Source: UBA2357 sp041916775 (GTDB lineage Bacteria; Pseudomonadota; Gammaproteobacteria; Burkholderiales; Rhodocyclaceae). From it: a DNA stretch of 64,000 nt. Below are positions 26,385-36,559 of the stretch, piece after piece (the stretch's first letter is position 1; each line of letters begins with the position of its first letter). The translations under genes and the position numbers were made by a program. Under the pieces are notes generated by a model. The model was not told the origin of the DNA, made no database searches, and saw only the letters and a list, made by a program, of their open reading frames with translations. The stretch is taken from the NCBI GenBank assembly GCA_041916775.1, contig JAYRYZ010000008.1, positions 62,001 to 126,000 of the forward strand, given 5' to 3'.

Positions 26385-27569
26385 ATGAAGAGAACACCCT
26401 ATGCCGGTCGCGACCTGCAGCGCGCCCAGACCATCGACGACCTGCGGGCGCGTGCGCATGCCCGCATCCCCAATTTCTGCGCGGAGTATCTCGAGGGTGG
26501 TGGCGACGACGAGCTCACGTTGGCACGCAACCGCGCGAGCCTCGACGCAATCCTGTTCCGGCCGCGCACGCTGGTGGATGTGTCGCAGCGCGAGACCGCC
26601 TGTACGCTGTTCGGCGAGCGCATCGCGATGCCCTTGCTGATCGCGCCCACCGGCTTCAACGGCCTGCTTGCCGATCGCGGCGATCTCGCGCTGGCGCGGG
26701 CGGCGCGTGAAGCGGGGGTGCCGATGTGCCAGAGCATGGTGTCCACCGTGGCGCTGGAGGAGGTCGTGGCGACCGGGGTGCGTCACTGGATGCAGCTCTA
26801 CCCGTTCAAGGACCGTGACAACCTGGCGGGCGTGGTGAGGCGCGCCGAGCGCGCGGGGTCGGAGGCGATCGTGCTCACCACCGACGCGGTGGTACTCGGC
26901 AACCGCCACTGGGACAAGCGCAACTACCGCGCGCCGATGAAGCTCGACTGGCGCAACCTCCTCGACGTGGCGCTGCACCCGCGCTGGGTGTTCGACGTGC
27001 TCGTGCCGCACGGCATGCCGCGCTTTCGCAACCTGGGTGACTTTCTGCCGCCGGGGCAGGACAGCGCGCGCAACGCCGCCGCCTTTCTCACCGCGCAGAT
27101 GGACGCCTCGCTCGCATGGGACGACGTGCGCTGGCTGCGCGACCTGTGGCCGCGCAAGCTCGTCATCAAGGGCATCCTGTGCGTGGAGGACGCGCTGCGC
27201 GCGCAGGCGGTGGGGGCGGATGGCATCGTCGTCACCAACCATGGCGGCCGTCAGCTCGATGGCTGCCTCGCGCCGATCGAGTTGCTCGCCGACATCCGGC
27301 GTGCGATAGGGCCGGAGATGACCCTCATCGTCGATAGCGGTTTCCGCCGCGGCGCGGATTTCGTCAAGGCGCGCGCGCTCGGTGCGGACGCGGCGATGTC
27401 AGGGCGCGCCACGCTCTATGGCCTGGCTGCGGGTGGGGAGACGGGGGTGCGGCGGGCGCTGCAGATCCTGCACGGCGAGATCGACCGCACGCTGGGGCTG
27501 ATGGGCGTGCCGAGGCTGGAGGCGGTCGGCGCCGAGCATGTCATCCAGCCCGCGCCCGCCACGCGTTGA
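26385..27569 (+). CDS. FMN-dependent alpha-hydroxy acid oxidase/dehydrogenase
   Basis: About 394 residues of the lactate/mandelate dehydrogenase, glycolate oxidase family. The active-site base is H286 in VTNHGGRQLDG with the following arginine; LIAPTGFNGL (86-94), K262 in VIKGI and the FMN-phosphate region VDSGFRRGADFVKA are as expected. It oxidises an L-2-hydroxy acid to the 2-keto acid; the membrane-attached forms pass electrons to quinone. The start is uncertain: ATG 26385 and an in-frame ATG at 26373 both lack a clear ribosome binding site. Substrate (lactate, mandelate, glycolate) cannot be settled. Confidence 0.88.
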   Translation: MKRTPYAGRDLQRAQTIDDLRARAHARIPNFCAEYLEGGGDDELTLARNRASLDAILFRPRTLVDVSQRETACTLFGERIAMPLLIAPTGFNGLLADRGDLALARAAREAGVPMCQSMVSTVALEEVVATGVRHWMQLYPFKDRDNLAGVVRRAERAGSEAIVLTTDAVVLGNRHWDKRNYRAPMKLDWRNLLDVALHPRWVFDVLVPHGMPRFRNLGDFLPPGQDSARNAAAFLTAQMDASLAWDDVRWLRDLWPRKLVIKGILCVEDALRAQAVGADGIVVTNHGGRQLDGCLAPIELLADIRRAIGPEMTLIVDSGFRRGADFVKARALGADAAMSGRATLYGLAAGGETGVRRALQILHGEIDRTLGLMGVPRLEAVGAEHVIQPAPATR

Positions 27570-27626
27570 GCACGTGGCGGGTGGCCCGGACCGCGCAGGG
27601 CCAGGCCTGGTCTGGTGCGGGCGGAC

Positions 27627-28754
27627 TTACATCACCCGGTCGAGCGTGGCGGCGAAGGTGGCGACGGTACGCTCGACGTTGGTGAGCTTGTCGAGTCCGA
27701 ACAGGCCGAGGCGGAAGGTCTTGAAGTCGGCGCCTTCGTCGCACTGCAGCGGCACGCCGGCGGCGATCTGCAGGCCGGCGTCGAGAAAGCGCTTGCCGCT
27801 GCGGATGTCGTCGTCGCCGGTGTAGCTCACCACCACACCCGGTGCCTCGAAGCCGGGCGCGGCCACGCTCGTCACGCCACGCGCGGCGAGCAGCGCGCGG
27901 ATCTGGCTGCCCAGCGCGATCTGGCGCTCGCGCAGGTGGTCGAAGCCGAGCGCGTCCGCCTCCGCCATGATGTCGCGCAGGCGCGCGAGGCCGTCCGTGG
28001 GCATGGTCGCGTGGTAGGCGTGGCCGCCCTGCTCGTAGGCCTCCATGATCTGCAGCCACTTCTTCAGGTCGCAGGCGAAGCTGGTGCTGGTCGTTTCGTC
28101 CAGCCGCTTGCGTGCGGCCGCGCTCAGCATCACCAGGCCGCAGCAGGGCGACGCGCTCCACCCCTTCTGCGGCGCGCTCACCAGCACATCCACGCCGGTC
28201 GCGCGCATATCGACCCACATCGCGCCGGAGGCGATGCAGTCGAGCACGAACAGGCCGCCGACTTCATGCACCGCGTCCGCGACGGCGCGCAGGTAGTCGT
28301 CAGGCAGCATCATCCCGGCCGAGGTTTCGACATGCGGCGCGAACACCAGCGCCGGCTTCTCGGCGCGGATCGTCGCCACCACCTCGGCGATCGGCGCGGG
28401 CGCGAAGGGCGCGGCTGCACCTTCGGCGATGCGACGCGCCTTCAGCACGAGGGACTCCGACGGGATGCGGCCCATCTCGAAGATCTGCGTCCAGCGGTAG
28501 CTGAACCAGCCGTTGCGGATCACCAGGCATTTGCGGTCGGTGGCGAACTGGCGTGCCACCGCCTCCATGCCGAAGGTGCCGCTGCCGGGGACGATCGCGA
28601 CGGCGTCGGCGTTGTACACCCGCTTGAGCGTCGCCGACAGGTCGCGCATCACGCCCTGGAAGCGCTTCGACATGTGGTTCAGCGAGCGGTCGGTATAGAC
28701 CACCGAGTATTCGAGCAGTCCATCGGGGTCGACATCGGGCAGCAGGCCGGGCAT
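27627..28754 (-). CDS. Class V aminotransferase (alanine/serine-glyoxylate type)
   Basis: A 375-residue PLP enzyme of fold I. The PLP lysine is K197 in SAPQKGWSASP and the preceding cofactor aspartate is in LFVLDCIASG; the GSGTFGMEAV loop (57-66) binds the phosphate. AGGAGA lies just before the ATG. The family includes alanine-glyoxylate, serine-glyoxylate and 2-aminoethylphosphonate-pyruvate aminotransferases. It converges on the FMN hydroxyacid oxidase, which could make a keto acid acceptor such as glyoxylate; that link is inference. Confidence 0.87.
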   Translation of the reverse strand: MPGLLPDVDPDGLLEYSVVYTDRSLNHMSKRFQGVMRDLSATLKRVYNADAVAIVPGSGTFGMEAVARQFATDRKCLVIRNGWFSYRWTQIFEMGRIPSESLVLKARRIAEGAAAPFAPAPIAEVVATIRAEKPALVFAPHVETSAGMMLPDDYLRAVADAVHEVGGLFVLDCIASGAMWVDMRATGVDVLVSAPQKGWSASPCCGLVMLSAAARKRLDETTSTSFACDLKKWLQIMEAYEQGGHAYHATMPTDGLARLRDIMAEADALGFDHLRERQIALGSQIRALLAARGVTSVAAPGFEAPGVVVSYTGDDDIRSGKRFLDAGLQIAAGVPLQCDEGADFKTFRLGLFGLDKLTNVERTVATFAATLDRVM

Positions 28755-28873
28755 GGTTGTCTCCTAGAGTGCGTCGGGATAATCCCTTGGGTTCGGTGTG
28801 CATCGCGCGCAGGTCTCGCCTCGCGACGCAGGGGAAGCCGATTCTACCCGGCCACAGGCCGCGCGGGGCGCGC

Positions 28874-29758
28874 TCAGCCCGACCCGACGCGCCTGCGCGG
28901 GAATGCGAGCAGGCCGGTGGACAGCGCCGTGCCGAGCAGAATCACGCCGCCACCGGCGAGCATGCGCAGCGTCACCGTCTCGTCCATGAAGAGCGCGCCC
29001 CACAGCATGCCGAAGGCCGGCACCAGGAAGGTCACCGCGATCGCTCGCGCCGGGCCGATGCTCGCCACGAGCCGGAAGTAGATGATGTAGGCGATGCCGG
29101 TGCTGACGACGCCCATGATCGCCGCGCTCGCCCACGCGGTGAGCGAGACGTCGCCGGCGGGCCACAGCAGCCAGGCCGGAATGATCAGGCTCGCGGTGGC
29201 GCCGAGCATGCTGCCGCTGGCGATCGTCAGCGCGGGCAGCTGCGACAGGTAGCGCCGGGTGTAGCTTGCCGAGACACCGTAGCTCAATGTGGCCAGCAGC
29301 ATCGCTGCGACGGCGGGCAGCGAGCTTGCGCCGCTGTTGCCCGAGCCGCCGCTCAGCACCCCCACCCCGGCAAGCCCGAGCAGAAGGCCGCAGACGCGGC
29401 TTGCATTGAGCCGGTCGCCAAACCACAGCCACGCCACCAGCGCGCCCCACAGCGGAGTGCTGGCGTTGAGCAGGGCAGCGTGGCCACCGCTGATGTGCAG
29501 TACCGCGAAACCGATGAGCGCGAAGGGCAGGGCGGAGTTCAGGATGCCGACCATCAGCAGCGCCAGCGGCTGTGCGCGCAGCTCGGCCGTGCGGCCACGC
29601 AGCATCATGATCGTGAGCAGGAAAGCCGCGGCGATGCCGACCCGTACCGCCACCAGCGGTACCGGCCCGAACTCGGGCGCGGCGCGGCGCATGAAGATGA
29701 ACGAGGCCCCCCACACGGCTGCGAGCAACAGCAGATCGACGACGTCACGGATTCTCAT
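28874..29758 (-). CDS. EamA/DMT-superfamily transporter
   Basis: A 294-residue protein with ten hydrophobic segments arranged as two EamA repeats (LLLAAVWGASFIFMR at the start; SYGVSASYTRRYL midway). Drug/metabolite transporters of this type usually export amino acids or metabolites from the cytoplasm. It is in the same direction as the class V aminotransferase, 119 bases upstream of it. Cargo unknown. Confidence 0.88.
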   Translation of the reverse strand: MRIRDVVDLLLLAAVWGASFIFMRRAAPEFGPVPLVAVRVGIAAAFLLTIMMLRGRTAELRAQPLALLMVGILNSALPFALIGFAVLHISGGHAALLNASTPLWGALVAWLWFGDRLNASRVCGLLLGLAGVGVLSGGSGNSGASSLPAVAAMLLATLSYGVSASYTRRYLSQLPALTIASGSMLGATASLIIPAWLLWPAGDVSLTAWASAAIMGVVSTGIAYIIYFRLVASIGPARAIAVTFLVPAFGMLWGALFMDETVTLRMLAGGGVILLGTALSTGLLAFPRRRVGSG

Positions 29759-29822
29759 CGCGGGATTGGCCGAAGCGCCGGACAGGCTGCGCGGCTGGGG
29801 AAACAGCGCTAGCCGGCAGCCC

Positions 29823-30419
29823 TCAGGCCGCCAGCTCCTTGCGGCGGGCGATGAGGCGCTCGCAGATCGTGCGCAGTTCGGCGAAGGGCACCGGCTTCTT
29901 CAGCACCGGAATGTCCTGTGGCAGGCCGCCGGCCTCGGCGATCGCGTCGCTGTCCAGGCCGGTGACGATGATGATCTCCATGCCTTCGCGGTAGGAGGAG
30001 CGGTCGAGCGAACGCACCAGGCTGAAGCCGTCGAACTCGGGCATGGAGAGATCGGTGATGAGGAGATCGGGGCTGAGCCGGCCGATCAGGATCAGGCCCT
30101 CGAAGCCGCTGTGCGCCGTGACCACGGTAACCGGCAGCTTCCACGCCTCGATGCGCAGCTTGTAGAGGCGCAGCAGGGTGTTGTCGTCCTCGATGACGAG
30201 GATCTTCAACGGTTCGCTGCCCCCGTCTCTGCCGCCGCCGCTGTTGGATTTGCGCAGGCGCTGCACCGACTCCAGGCTGATACGCCGGTGGCCGCCCTCC
30301 GTCTTCCAGGCTTCGAGCATGCCGTTCTCGACCCACAGCTGCGCCGTGCGCACGGAGATACCGAGAATCCGCGCGGCCTCGCGTGTCGTGCAAAAGCGGG
30401 TGCTGTCAAGATTGTCCAT
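29823..30419 (-). CDS. Excisionase-type helix-turn-helix fused to a response-regulator receiver
   Basis: A 198-residue protein. Residues 7-58 are a MerR/excisionase-like DNA-binding domain (TTREAARILGISVRTAQLWV, then ENGMLEAWKTEGGHRR). After a Gly/Ser linker, residues 71-195 are a receiver: acidic pocket VIEDDN, phosphoacceptor D123 in LITDLSMPEFDG and K in VLKKPV. DNA-binding first and receiver second is the reverse of normal response regulators. No cognate kinase is adjacent; the two orphan hybrid kinases in this window are the nearest candidates. Its upstream 275 bases are AT-rich. Confidence 0.88.
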   Translation of the reverse strand: MDNLDSTRFCTTREAARILGISVRTAQLWVENGMLEAWKTEGGHRRISLESVQRLRKSNSGGGRDGGSEPLKILVIEDDNTLLRLYKLRIEAWKLPVTVVTAHSGFEGLILIGRLSPDLLITDLSMPEFDGFSLVRSLDRSSYREGMEIIIVTGLDSDAIAEAGGLPQDIPVLKKPVPFAELRTICERLIARRKELAA

Positions 30420-30694
30420 GGCGTGTCTAGGTATTTGCGCGCTGAAAAGTGTATCACAAATATGAAACAGTACGACAACGCGAAAATGTCGAAATCTTCC
30501 TTCCCGTCGAATGTTGCGGCGCGGAACAGAGTTTTGCGTTCGCCAACGACGTGATGGGCTGCCTATCGTTTCGTCGAGACCCGCTTCAGTGCCGCCGGGG
30601 CATGCGTCCTGTGCAAGGAGTGACGATCATTTTTTACCATTTTTAACCTTAAATCGCCTGGGAGCATGCTGTGTCGCCTCGTCGCCGTCGCGTA

Positions 30695-31210
30695 TCAGCG
30701 ATTGCGCCCGGCGGTATGTCGTCCCGTACTCGTGACCCTTCCGCTGTCATCGAAGGTGACGTTGAAGTACAGCGGCTCCGCCAGCGGGTTGTCCTGACCG
30801 ATGTGCCACTCCCACATCGTCTCCTTCTTGAGCGCATAGATATGGCGGGCAGCAGGCTTGCCGAGGATGCGGCGCACTTCGTCGCCGCTCATCCCGGGCC
30901 GGATACGCGCGAAGTTCGCATCGACCAGCACCTGATCGATCACGCGCAGGATGCCATCGCTACCGATGGTGAGCATGAAGCACTCCGTACCAGCCGGCTG
31001 ATGCGAGTATTCCAGCACGGTGGAGCCGTCGTCATTGCGCCACTCCTGCCCCGGCGGGCCGAGTCGGTCGCGCACCTCCATGACGGTCGAGACACCCGGC
31101 TTGAGCTCGTACATCGCGATCTGGTCGCATGCCTGCAACAGCAGCGCCGCGAACAGCCCTGCGAACAACGTGAGAAAGTGGCGCGTGTTGCGCGGTGCGG
31201 AGGGGGGCAT
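30695..31210 (-). CDS. Lipoprotein with BamE/SmpA-like repeats
   Basis: A 171-residue lipoprotein. The start at 31210 (MPPSAPRNTR) has GGAGA upstream, and the signal ends in a lipobox LLLQAC. The mature part has two copies of a BamE-like unit: LKPGVSTVMEVRDRLGPPG and IRPGMSGDEVRRILGKPA, each followed by beta strands including YSHQPAG or EWHIGQD. BamE helps outer-membrane protein insertion; this two-unit form is a paralogue of unknown task. A longer upstream extension of the frame is not supported. Confidence 0.8.
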   Translation of the reverse strand: MPPSAPRNTRHFLTLFAGLFAALLLQACDQIAMYELKPGVSTVMEVRDRLGPPGQEWRNDDGSTVLEYSHQPAGTECFMLTIGSDGILRVIDQVLVDANFARIRPGMSGDEVRRILGKPAARHIYALKKETMWEWHIGQDNPLAEPLYFNVTFDDSGRVTSTGRHTAGRNR

Positions 31211-31313
31211 GCGAATTCTCCGGGGGTCGCAAGGTTTCAGACCCGCGGAGCTTCCACCCCGGACGAGTTCGTGGCAAGTGCAGAGGTGTGTCGGTTTGCA
31301 ACGTTCGGCAGCA

Positions 31314-33272
31314 TCAGTGACGCGCGCCTCCGTGTGAGCCGCCACCGGACGCCTGATGTTGGTTGATGCGGCGATACAGCGTGGCGCGATGAATGCCGAG
31401 CTCGCGCGCAGCGGCAGCCACGCGGCCATCGTGGCGCGCCAATGCCGCTGCGATGGCCGCATCGCTCAGCGCTTCCAGGGATCGGGCAGCTTGCGCCACC
31501 GGAGTGTCCCTGGACCGTAGCTGCGGGGGGAGCGCCTCCAGGCCGATGGTTGCGCCATCGTCGGCGAGCGCCGTGAGTGTGCGCAGGGTGCTCGCCAGCT
31601 GACGCAGGTTGCCTGGCCAGGTGTGCCCGAGCATCGCATCGCGCGCATCCGGGGTCAGGCGCAGGCCGCGCGCCGGGCCGCCGGATTGCGCCCAGAGCTG
31701 GGTGAAGGCGAGCTGGCGCTGGTCGTCCGGCAACTCGCGCCAGGATGGCAGGTGCACGCAGTGGTCCTGCAGGCGATAGAACAGGTCGGCGCGGAAAGTG
31801 CCATCATTGATGCGGGATTCGAGGTCGCGGTGGGTCGCGCACATCACCACGCAGTCCACCGGTCGCGGGCTGCCGCCGCCCAGCGGTACGACCTGGCGGT
31901 CCTGCAGCACGCGCAGCAGACGCGCCTGGAGGGCCAATGGCATGTCGCCGATCTCGTCGAGGAACAGGATGCCGCCGTCGGCCTCAAGGATCCGGCCCGG
32001 TGCGCCCTTGCGGCGGGCGCCGGTGAAGGCGCCTTCGCTGTAGCCGAAAAGCTCCGCCTCGATCAGGCTCTCGGGCAGCGCGGCGCAGTTGATCGCGACG
32101 AAGGGGCCACCCGCGCGTGCCGACAGCGCGTGAGCCGTGCGCGCGAACACCTCCTTGCCGGCGCCGGTCTCGCCCAGCACGATGGTGGACAGGCCCGCGT
32201 CGATCGCGCGTCGGGTGCGCTGCAGCGCGGTCTGGTGGGCGCTGCCGAGCCAGGTGCCGGGCCGCTCTGCTGTCTCTACCGGTGCGGCGGGCGGGGGTTC
32301 GGACGCACGCGTCGGTGTGGAGACCCGGCCGGCTTCGCTGAGGCTGGCGCGCTGGGGCAGGCGCAGGCTGCCATGGAAGTTCTGGCCATCCCAGGTGGTG
32401 AGCCGCGAGAGGTCGGCCGGCGCGCGTGAAAGGTCGAAGAGTTCGCGCAGCGACTGGCCGACGCGCGTCCAGTCGCCCCCCAGCCAGCGTAGCGCGGTGC
32501 GGTTGGCGCCGACGATGCGGTCGTCGTCCAGCAGCAGCACGCCTTCCTGATAGGAGCCGACGCAGGCGCGGCTGGGATGGAAGCGCAGGCGCGCGAAGCG
32601 GTCGGGCGCGTTGGTCAGCCAGCGGTGTTCGATCTCGCGCACCGCGCGCTTCACCACCGCGCGCGCATAGCCGCGCGGCAGGCGGGCGTCGCCCGAGACG
32701 TCGAGCAGCCCGACGATCGCGCCGGTGTGGTCGAGGATGGTGGCGGCGGTGCAGCAGATGCGGTTGTGGTGGTCGTGAAAGTGTTCGTTGCCCCACACTT
32801 CGAGCAAGGTGTTCTCGGCCAGCGCGGTGCCGATCGCGTTGGTGCCCATCGCGCTCTCGGACCAGCACACGCCGGGCAGCAGCGCCTCGCGCGTGGCGAT
32901 GTTCATCGCGCGCGTGTCGCCGCGGGTATCGAGGATGAGGCCGTCCGGGTCGGCCAGGATCACCTGGCTGGCACTGTCGGCGAGCGTTTCGGTGAGGAAC
33001 TCGAACTCCGGTTCGGCGAGCTGTCGCAACACCTCGCTGCGGCACAGCGCCTCGTCGAGCGCGCTGCGCGCGATCGGTTCCGGAGCGTGCAGCCGGTCGA
33101 TCACCATGCCCCGCTGCAGGCAGCGCTGCCAGGAGGCGAGCAGGCGCCCCGGCAGACTCACCGTGGGAAGGCGCCCCTCGCGGAAGAGAGCTTGTCGCGC
33201 GAGTGCGACATCCTCCGCGCTGGGCAGCGGACGGGGCTGCAAGGCCTTTGCCGTGTCGATCCTGAGTTCCAT
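31314..33272 (-). CDS. acoR: Sigma-54-dependent activator, AcoR family
   Basis: A 652-residue enhancer-binding protein. A GAF-type sensor domain spans about 75-215 (IATREALLPGVCWSESAMGT is the AcoR-type signature), a PAS-like segment about 235-285, then the AAA+ domain with Walker A GETGAGKE (367-374), sigma-54 contact loop GAFTGA (414-419) and Walker B ILFLDEIGD (435-443). The C-terminal Fis-type helix-turn-helix is AAARELGIHRATLYRRI. The start at 33272 has GGAGA nine bases upstream. It is divergent from the aldehyde dehydrogenase gene, which carries a -24/-12 promoter, so that gene is its likely target. Members respond to acetoin, alcohols or aldehydes. Confidence 0.92.
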   Translation of the reverse strand: MELRIDTAKALQPRPLPSAEDVALARQALFREGRLPTVSLPGRLLASWQRCLQRGMVIDRLHAPEPIARSALDEALCRSEVLRQLAEPEFEFLTETLADSASQVILADPDGLILDTRGDTRAMNIATREALLPGVCWSESAMGTNAIGTALAENTLLEVWGNEHFHDHHNRICCTAATILDHTGAIVGLLDVSGDARLPRGYARAVVKRAVREIEHRWLTNAPDRFARLRFHPSRACVGSYQEGVLLLDDDRIVGANRTALRWLGGDWTRVGQSLRELFDLSRAPADLSRLTTWDGQNFHGSLRLPQRASLSEAGRVSTPTRASEPPPAAPVETAERPGTWLGSAHQTALQRTRRAIDAGLSTIVLGETGAGKEVFARTAHALSARAGGPFVAINCAALPESLIEAELFGYSEGAFTGARRKGAPGRILEADGGILFLDEIGDMPLALQARLLRVLQDRQVVPLGGGSPRPVDCVVMCATHRDLESRINDGTFRADLFYRLQDHCVHLPSWRELPDDQRQLAFTQLWAQSGGPARGLRLTPDARDAMLGHTWPGNLRQLASTLRTLTALADDGATIGLEALPPQLRSRDTPVAQAARSLEALSDAAIAAALARHDGRVAAAARELGIHRATLYRRINQHQASGGGSHGGARH

Positions 33273-33288
33273 CGTCTTGTCTCCGGAT

Positions 33289-33334
33289 GTCGCGCTGTCG
33301 CGACATGTCGCGCCAATCCGTCGCAATTTGCGAC
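33289..33334. promoter_or_regulatory. Repeat cluster, likely activator binding sites (UAS)
   Basis: Three copies of TGTCGCG begin at 33289, 33296 and 33306; the second is part of the perfect palindrome TGTCGCGACA (33296-33305). A further perfect inverted repeat GTCGCAA-T-TTGCGAC spans 33320-33334. The cluster lies 150-200 bases upstream of the -24/-12 promoter, the normal position for sigma-54 enhancer sites, and also just in front of the activator's own start, which would allow autoregulation. Confidence 0.65.
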
Positions 33335-33485
33335 AGATTGTCGTTTTTTATGCGGCTATTAAGCCATTTGTACCTCAGGCGGGCAAGCCGTGACACGAGC
33401 CGGATTGTTGCATTGCAGTATTCAAGTTCGCGAACGCAGCTGCGGCGCAGGGCCGTGATTGCTGCGTTGCAAAATTGATGAGACC

Positions 33486-33501
33486 TGGCACGGTGTCTGC
33501 A
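33486..33501 (+). promoter_or_regulatory. Sigma-54 (-24/-12) promoter of the aldehyde dehydrogenase gene
   Basis: TGGCAC-GGTGT-CTGCA matches the RpoN consensus TGGCAC-N5-TTGCW with the invariant GG (33487-33488) and GC (33499-33500) at the exact 12-base spacing. Transcription would begin near 33512, about 55 bases before the start codon at 33568. The divergent AcoR-type activator makes this the expected promoter class. Confidence 0.82.
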
Positions 33502-33567
33502 ATGGAGCGCTGGCAGCCCGGATCACCGGGTTCGACACACACGGACATGACCGACGAGGAGACGTCA

Positions 33568-35085
<1,518 letters not shown>

Positions 35086-35092
35086 GCGCCGC

Positions 35093-35122
35093 CGCCGGCG
35101 GGCGTTGAGCCGCCCGCCGGCG
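35093..35122 (+). terminator. GC-rich hairpin after the aldehyde dehydrogenase gene
   Basis: A perfect 12-bp stem (CGCCGGCGGGCG / CGCCCGCCGGCG) with a 6-base loop eight bases past the stop codon. It lacks a T-run and probably stabilises the message or pauses polymerase ahead of the terminator at 35155. Confidence 0.45.
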
Positions 35123-35154
35123 CGTTGCCTGGATTTCCCTCACATCGACGTTCG

Positions 35155-35179
35155 GGCCGGCTCTGCCGGCCTCTTTTTT
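35155..35179 (+). terminator. Rho-independent terminator between aldehyde dehydrogenase and DUF779 genes
   Basis: Seven-bp stem GGCCGGC / GCCGGCC with a TCT loop and a TCTTTTTT tail. It ends only 15 bases before the DUF779 start, so DUF779 would be expressed by partial read-through, or the hairpin acts as an attenuator. Confidence 0.8.
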
Positions 35180-35193
35180 CGTTGAGGTCCGAC

Positions 35194-35583
35194 ATGTCCA
35201 CCGAGGTTTCACGCGTCTCCGCCACACCCGCCGCGCTCGAGCTGATCGCGCGCCTGGTTGCACGGCACGGTCCGCTGCTCTTTCATCAGTCCGGCGGTTG
35301 CTGCGACGGCAGCGCGCCGATGTGCTATCCCCGCGGTGACTTCATGGTCGGCAACGCCGACGTGCGCCTGGGCGAGATCGGCGGCCAGCCCTTCTACATG
35401 AGTCGCTCCCAGTTCGCCTACTGGGAGCACACCCACCTCATCATCGACGTCGTCCCCGGCCGCGGCGGCATGTTCTCGCTGGAGGGCCCGGAGGGCCTGC
35501 GCTTCCTGACGCGCTCGCGGCTCTATGCCGACGAGGAATGGGCGGTGTTGCAGCATCAACCCATCGCCTCGGGTGATACCTGA
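35194..35583 (+). CDS. DUF779 family protein
   Basis: A 129-residue protein with the family's cysteine-rich signature SGGCCDGSAPMCYPRGD (about 33-49), suggesting a metal or redox role. The start at 35194 (MSTEVSRV) has GAGG nine bases upstream. DUF779 genes lie next to AcoD/ExaC-type aldehyde dehydrogenase genes in many actinobacteria and proteobacteria, as here, so a helper role for that enzyme (maturation, metal or aldehyde handling) is likely but unproven. Confidence 0.88.
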   Translation: MSTEVSRVSATPAALELIARLVARHGPLLFHQSGGCCDGSAPMCYPRGDFMVGNADVRLGEIGGQPFYMSRSQFAYWEHTHLIIDVVPGRGGMFSLEGPEGLRFLTRSRLYADEEWAVLQHQPIASGDT

Positions 35584-35629
35584 GCAAGGCAAGGGGTTGC
35601 ATCCGTTCGTCCGCAGAGGCGTGGCGCGC

Positions 35630-36394
35630 TCAATCCCGGTAGCCGGGGTTGCGGCGGTCCAAGCGGCGCAGCAGGGCGGGCCAGGCGAGGCCGCCGCCCG
35701 CGCCCCGGGTCACCTTCTCCCACTGTGCCTGGGCGCCGTCCACAATGTGCCGACCGATGTGGCGCAACGCACCACCGCCGCTCTGCGCGCGCACCTGGAT
35801 CATGCAGGTGGTTTCGAGGAAATACATCGCGACGAAGGCCTCCGCCACCGAGCGCCCCACGGTCAGGAGCCCGTGGTTGCGCAGCATGAGGAAGCGCTTG
35901 TGGCCGAGGTCGCGCACCAGGCGGGGCTTTTCGTCCGCCTCGAGCGCGACCCCTTCGTAGTCGTGATACGCGAGCGAGGCCAGGACGAAGATCGAGTGCT
36001 GCGACAGCGGCAGGATGCCCCCTTTCTGTGCCGACACCGCGATGCCATTCACGCTATGTACATGGAGCACACAGGCCGCATCCTCGCGGTTTGCGTGGAT
36101 CGCGCTGTGGATGGTGAAGCCGGCGGGATTGATGTCGTGGGGGCTGTCCTCGACCTTGTTGCCGTCCAGATCGATCTTCACCAGGCTGGAGGCAGTGATC
36201 TCGTCGAACCCCATGCCGTAGGGGTTGATGAGGAAGTGGTGCTCGGGCCCGGGGAGGCGCGCCGAAATGTGGGTGAAGATGAGGTCGTCCCAGCCGAACA
36301 GCGCCACCAGGCGGTAGCAGGCGGCCAGGTCGATGCGGAGCTTCCGTTCCGCCTCGCGATCTGCATCGGGATCCTCGATGGGGTGCGCTTGCAT
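35630..36394 (-). CDS. Class II aldolase/adducin-family protein
   Basis: A 254-residue zinc-dependent aldolase-fold protein (FucA/AraD type). Zinc histidines are in VLHVHSVNG and in MLRNHGLLTVG; the opening LVALFGWDDLIFTHISAR is typical. The start at 36394 (MQAHPIED) has GGAGG; the frame continues far upstream but without support. Members include fuculose-phosphate aldolase, ribulose-phosphate epimerase and decarboxylases; length and the HHxLL-like details fit the broad 'class II aldolase/adducin' group often found in catabolic contexts. The substrate is unknown. Confidence 0.85.
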   Translation of the reverse strand: MQAHPIEDPDADREAERKLRIDLAACYRLVALFGWDDLIFTHISARLPGPEHHFLINPYGMGFDEITASSLVKIDLDGNKVEDSPHDINPAGFTIHSAIHANREDAACVLHVHSVNGIAVSAQKGGILPLSQHSIFVLASLAYHDYEGVALEADEKPRLVRDLGHKRFLMLRNHGLLTVGRSVAEAFVAMYFLETTCMIQVRAQSGGGALRHIGRHIVDGAQAQWEKVTRGAGGGLAWPALLRRLDRRNPGYRD

Positions 36395-36559
36395 GTCGTC
36401 CTCCGCCGCTGGCCGCCTGATGGAGGTATAGACCGTACGCACGGGGCGGGCAATGTTCGCATGTGGCCTGTGGCGTGTGTCGCGCCCGCCGCACGGGCCG
36501 ATGCCGTAGGATGAAGGCAGCGGCCGGCTGCGCCGGCGTGTCGCGGGAGGCGAATCGTG

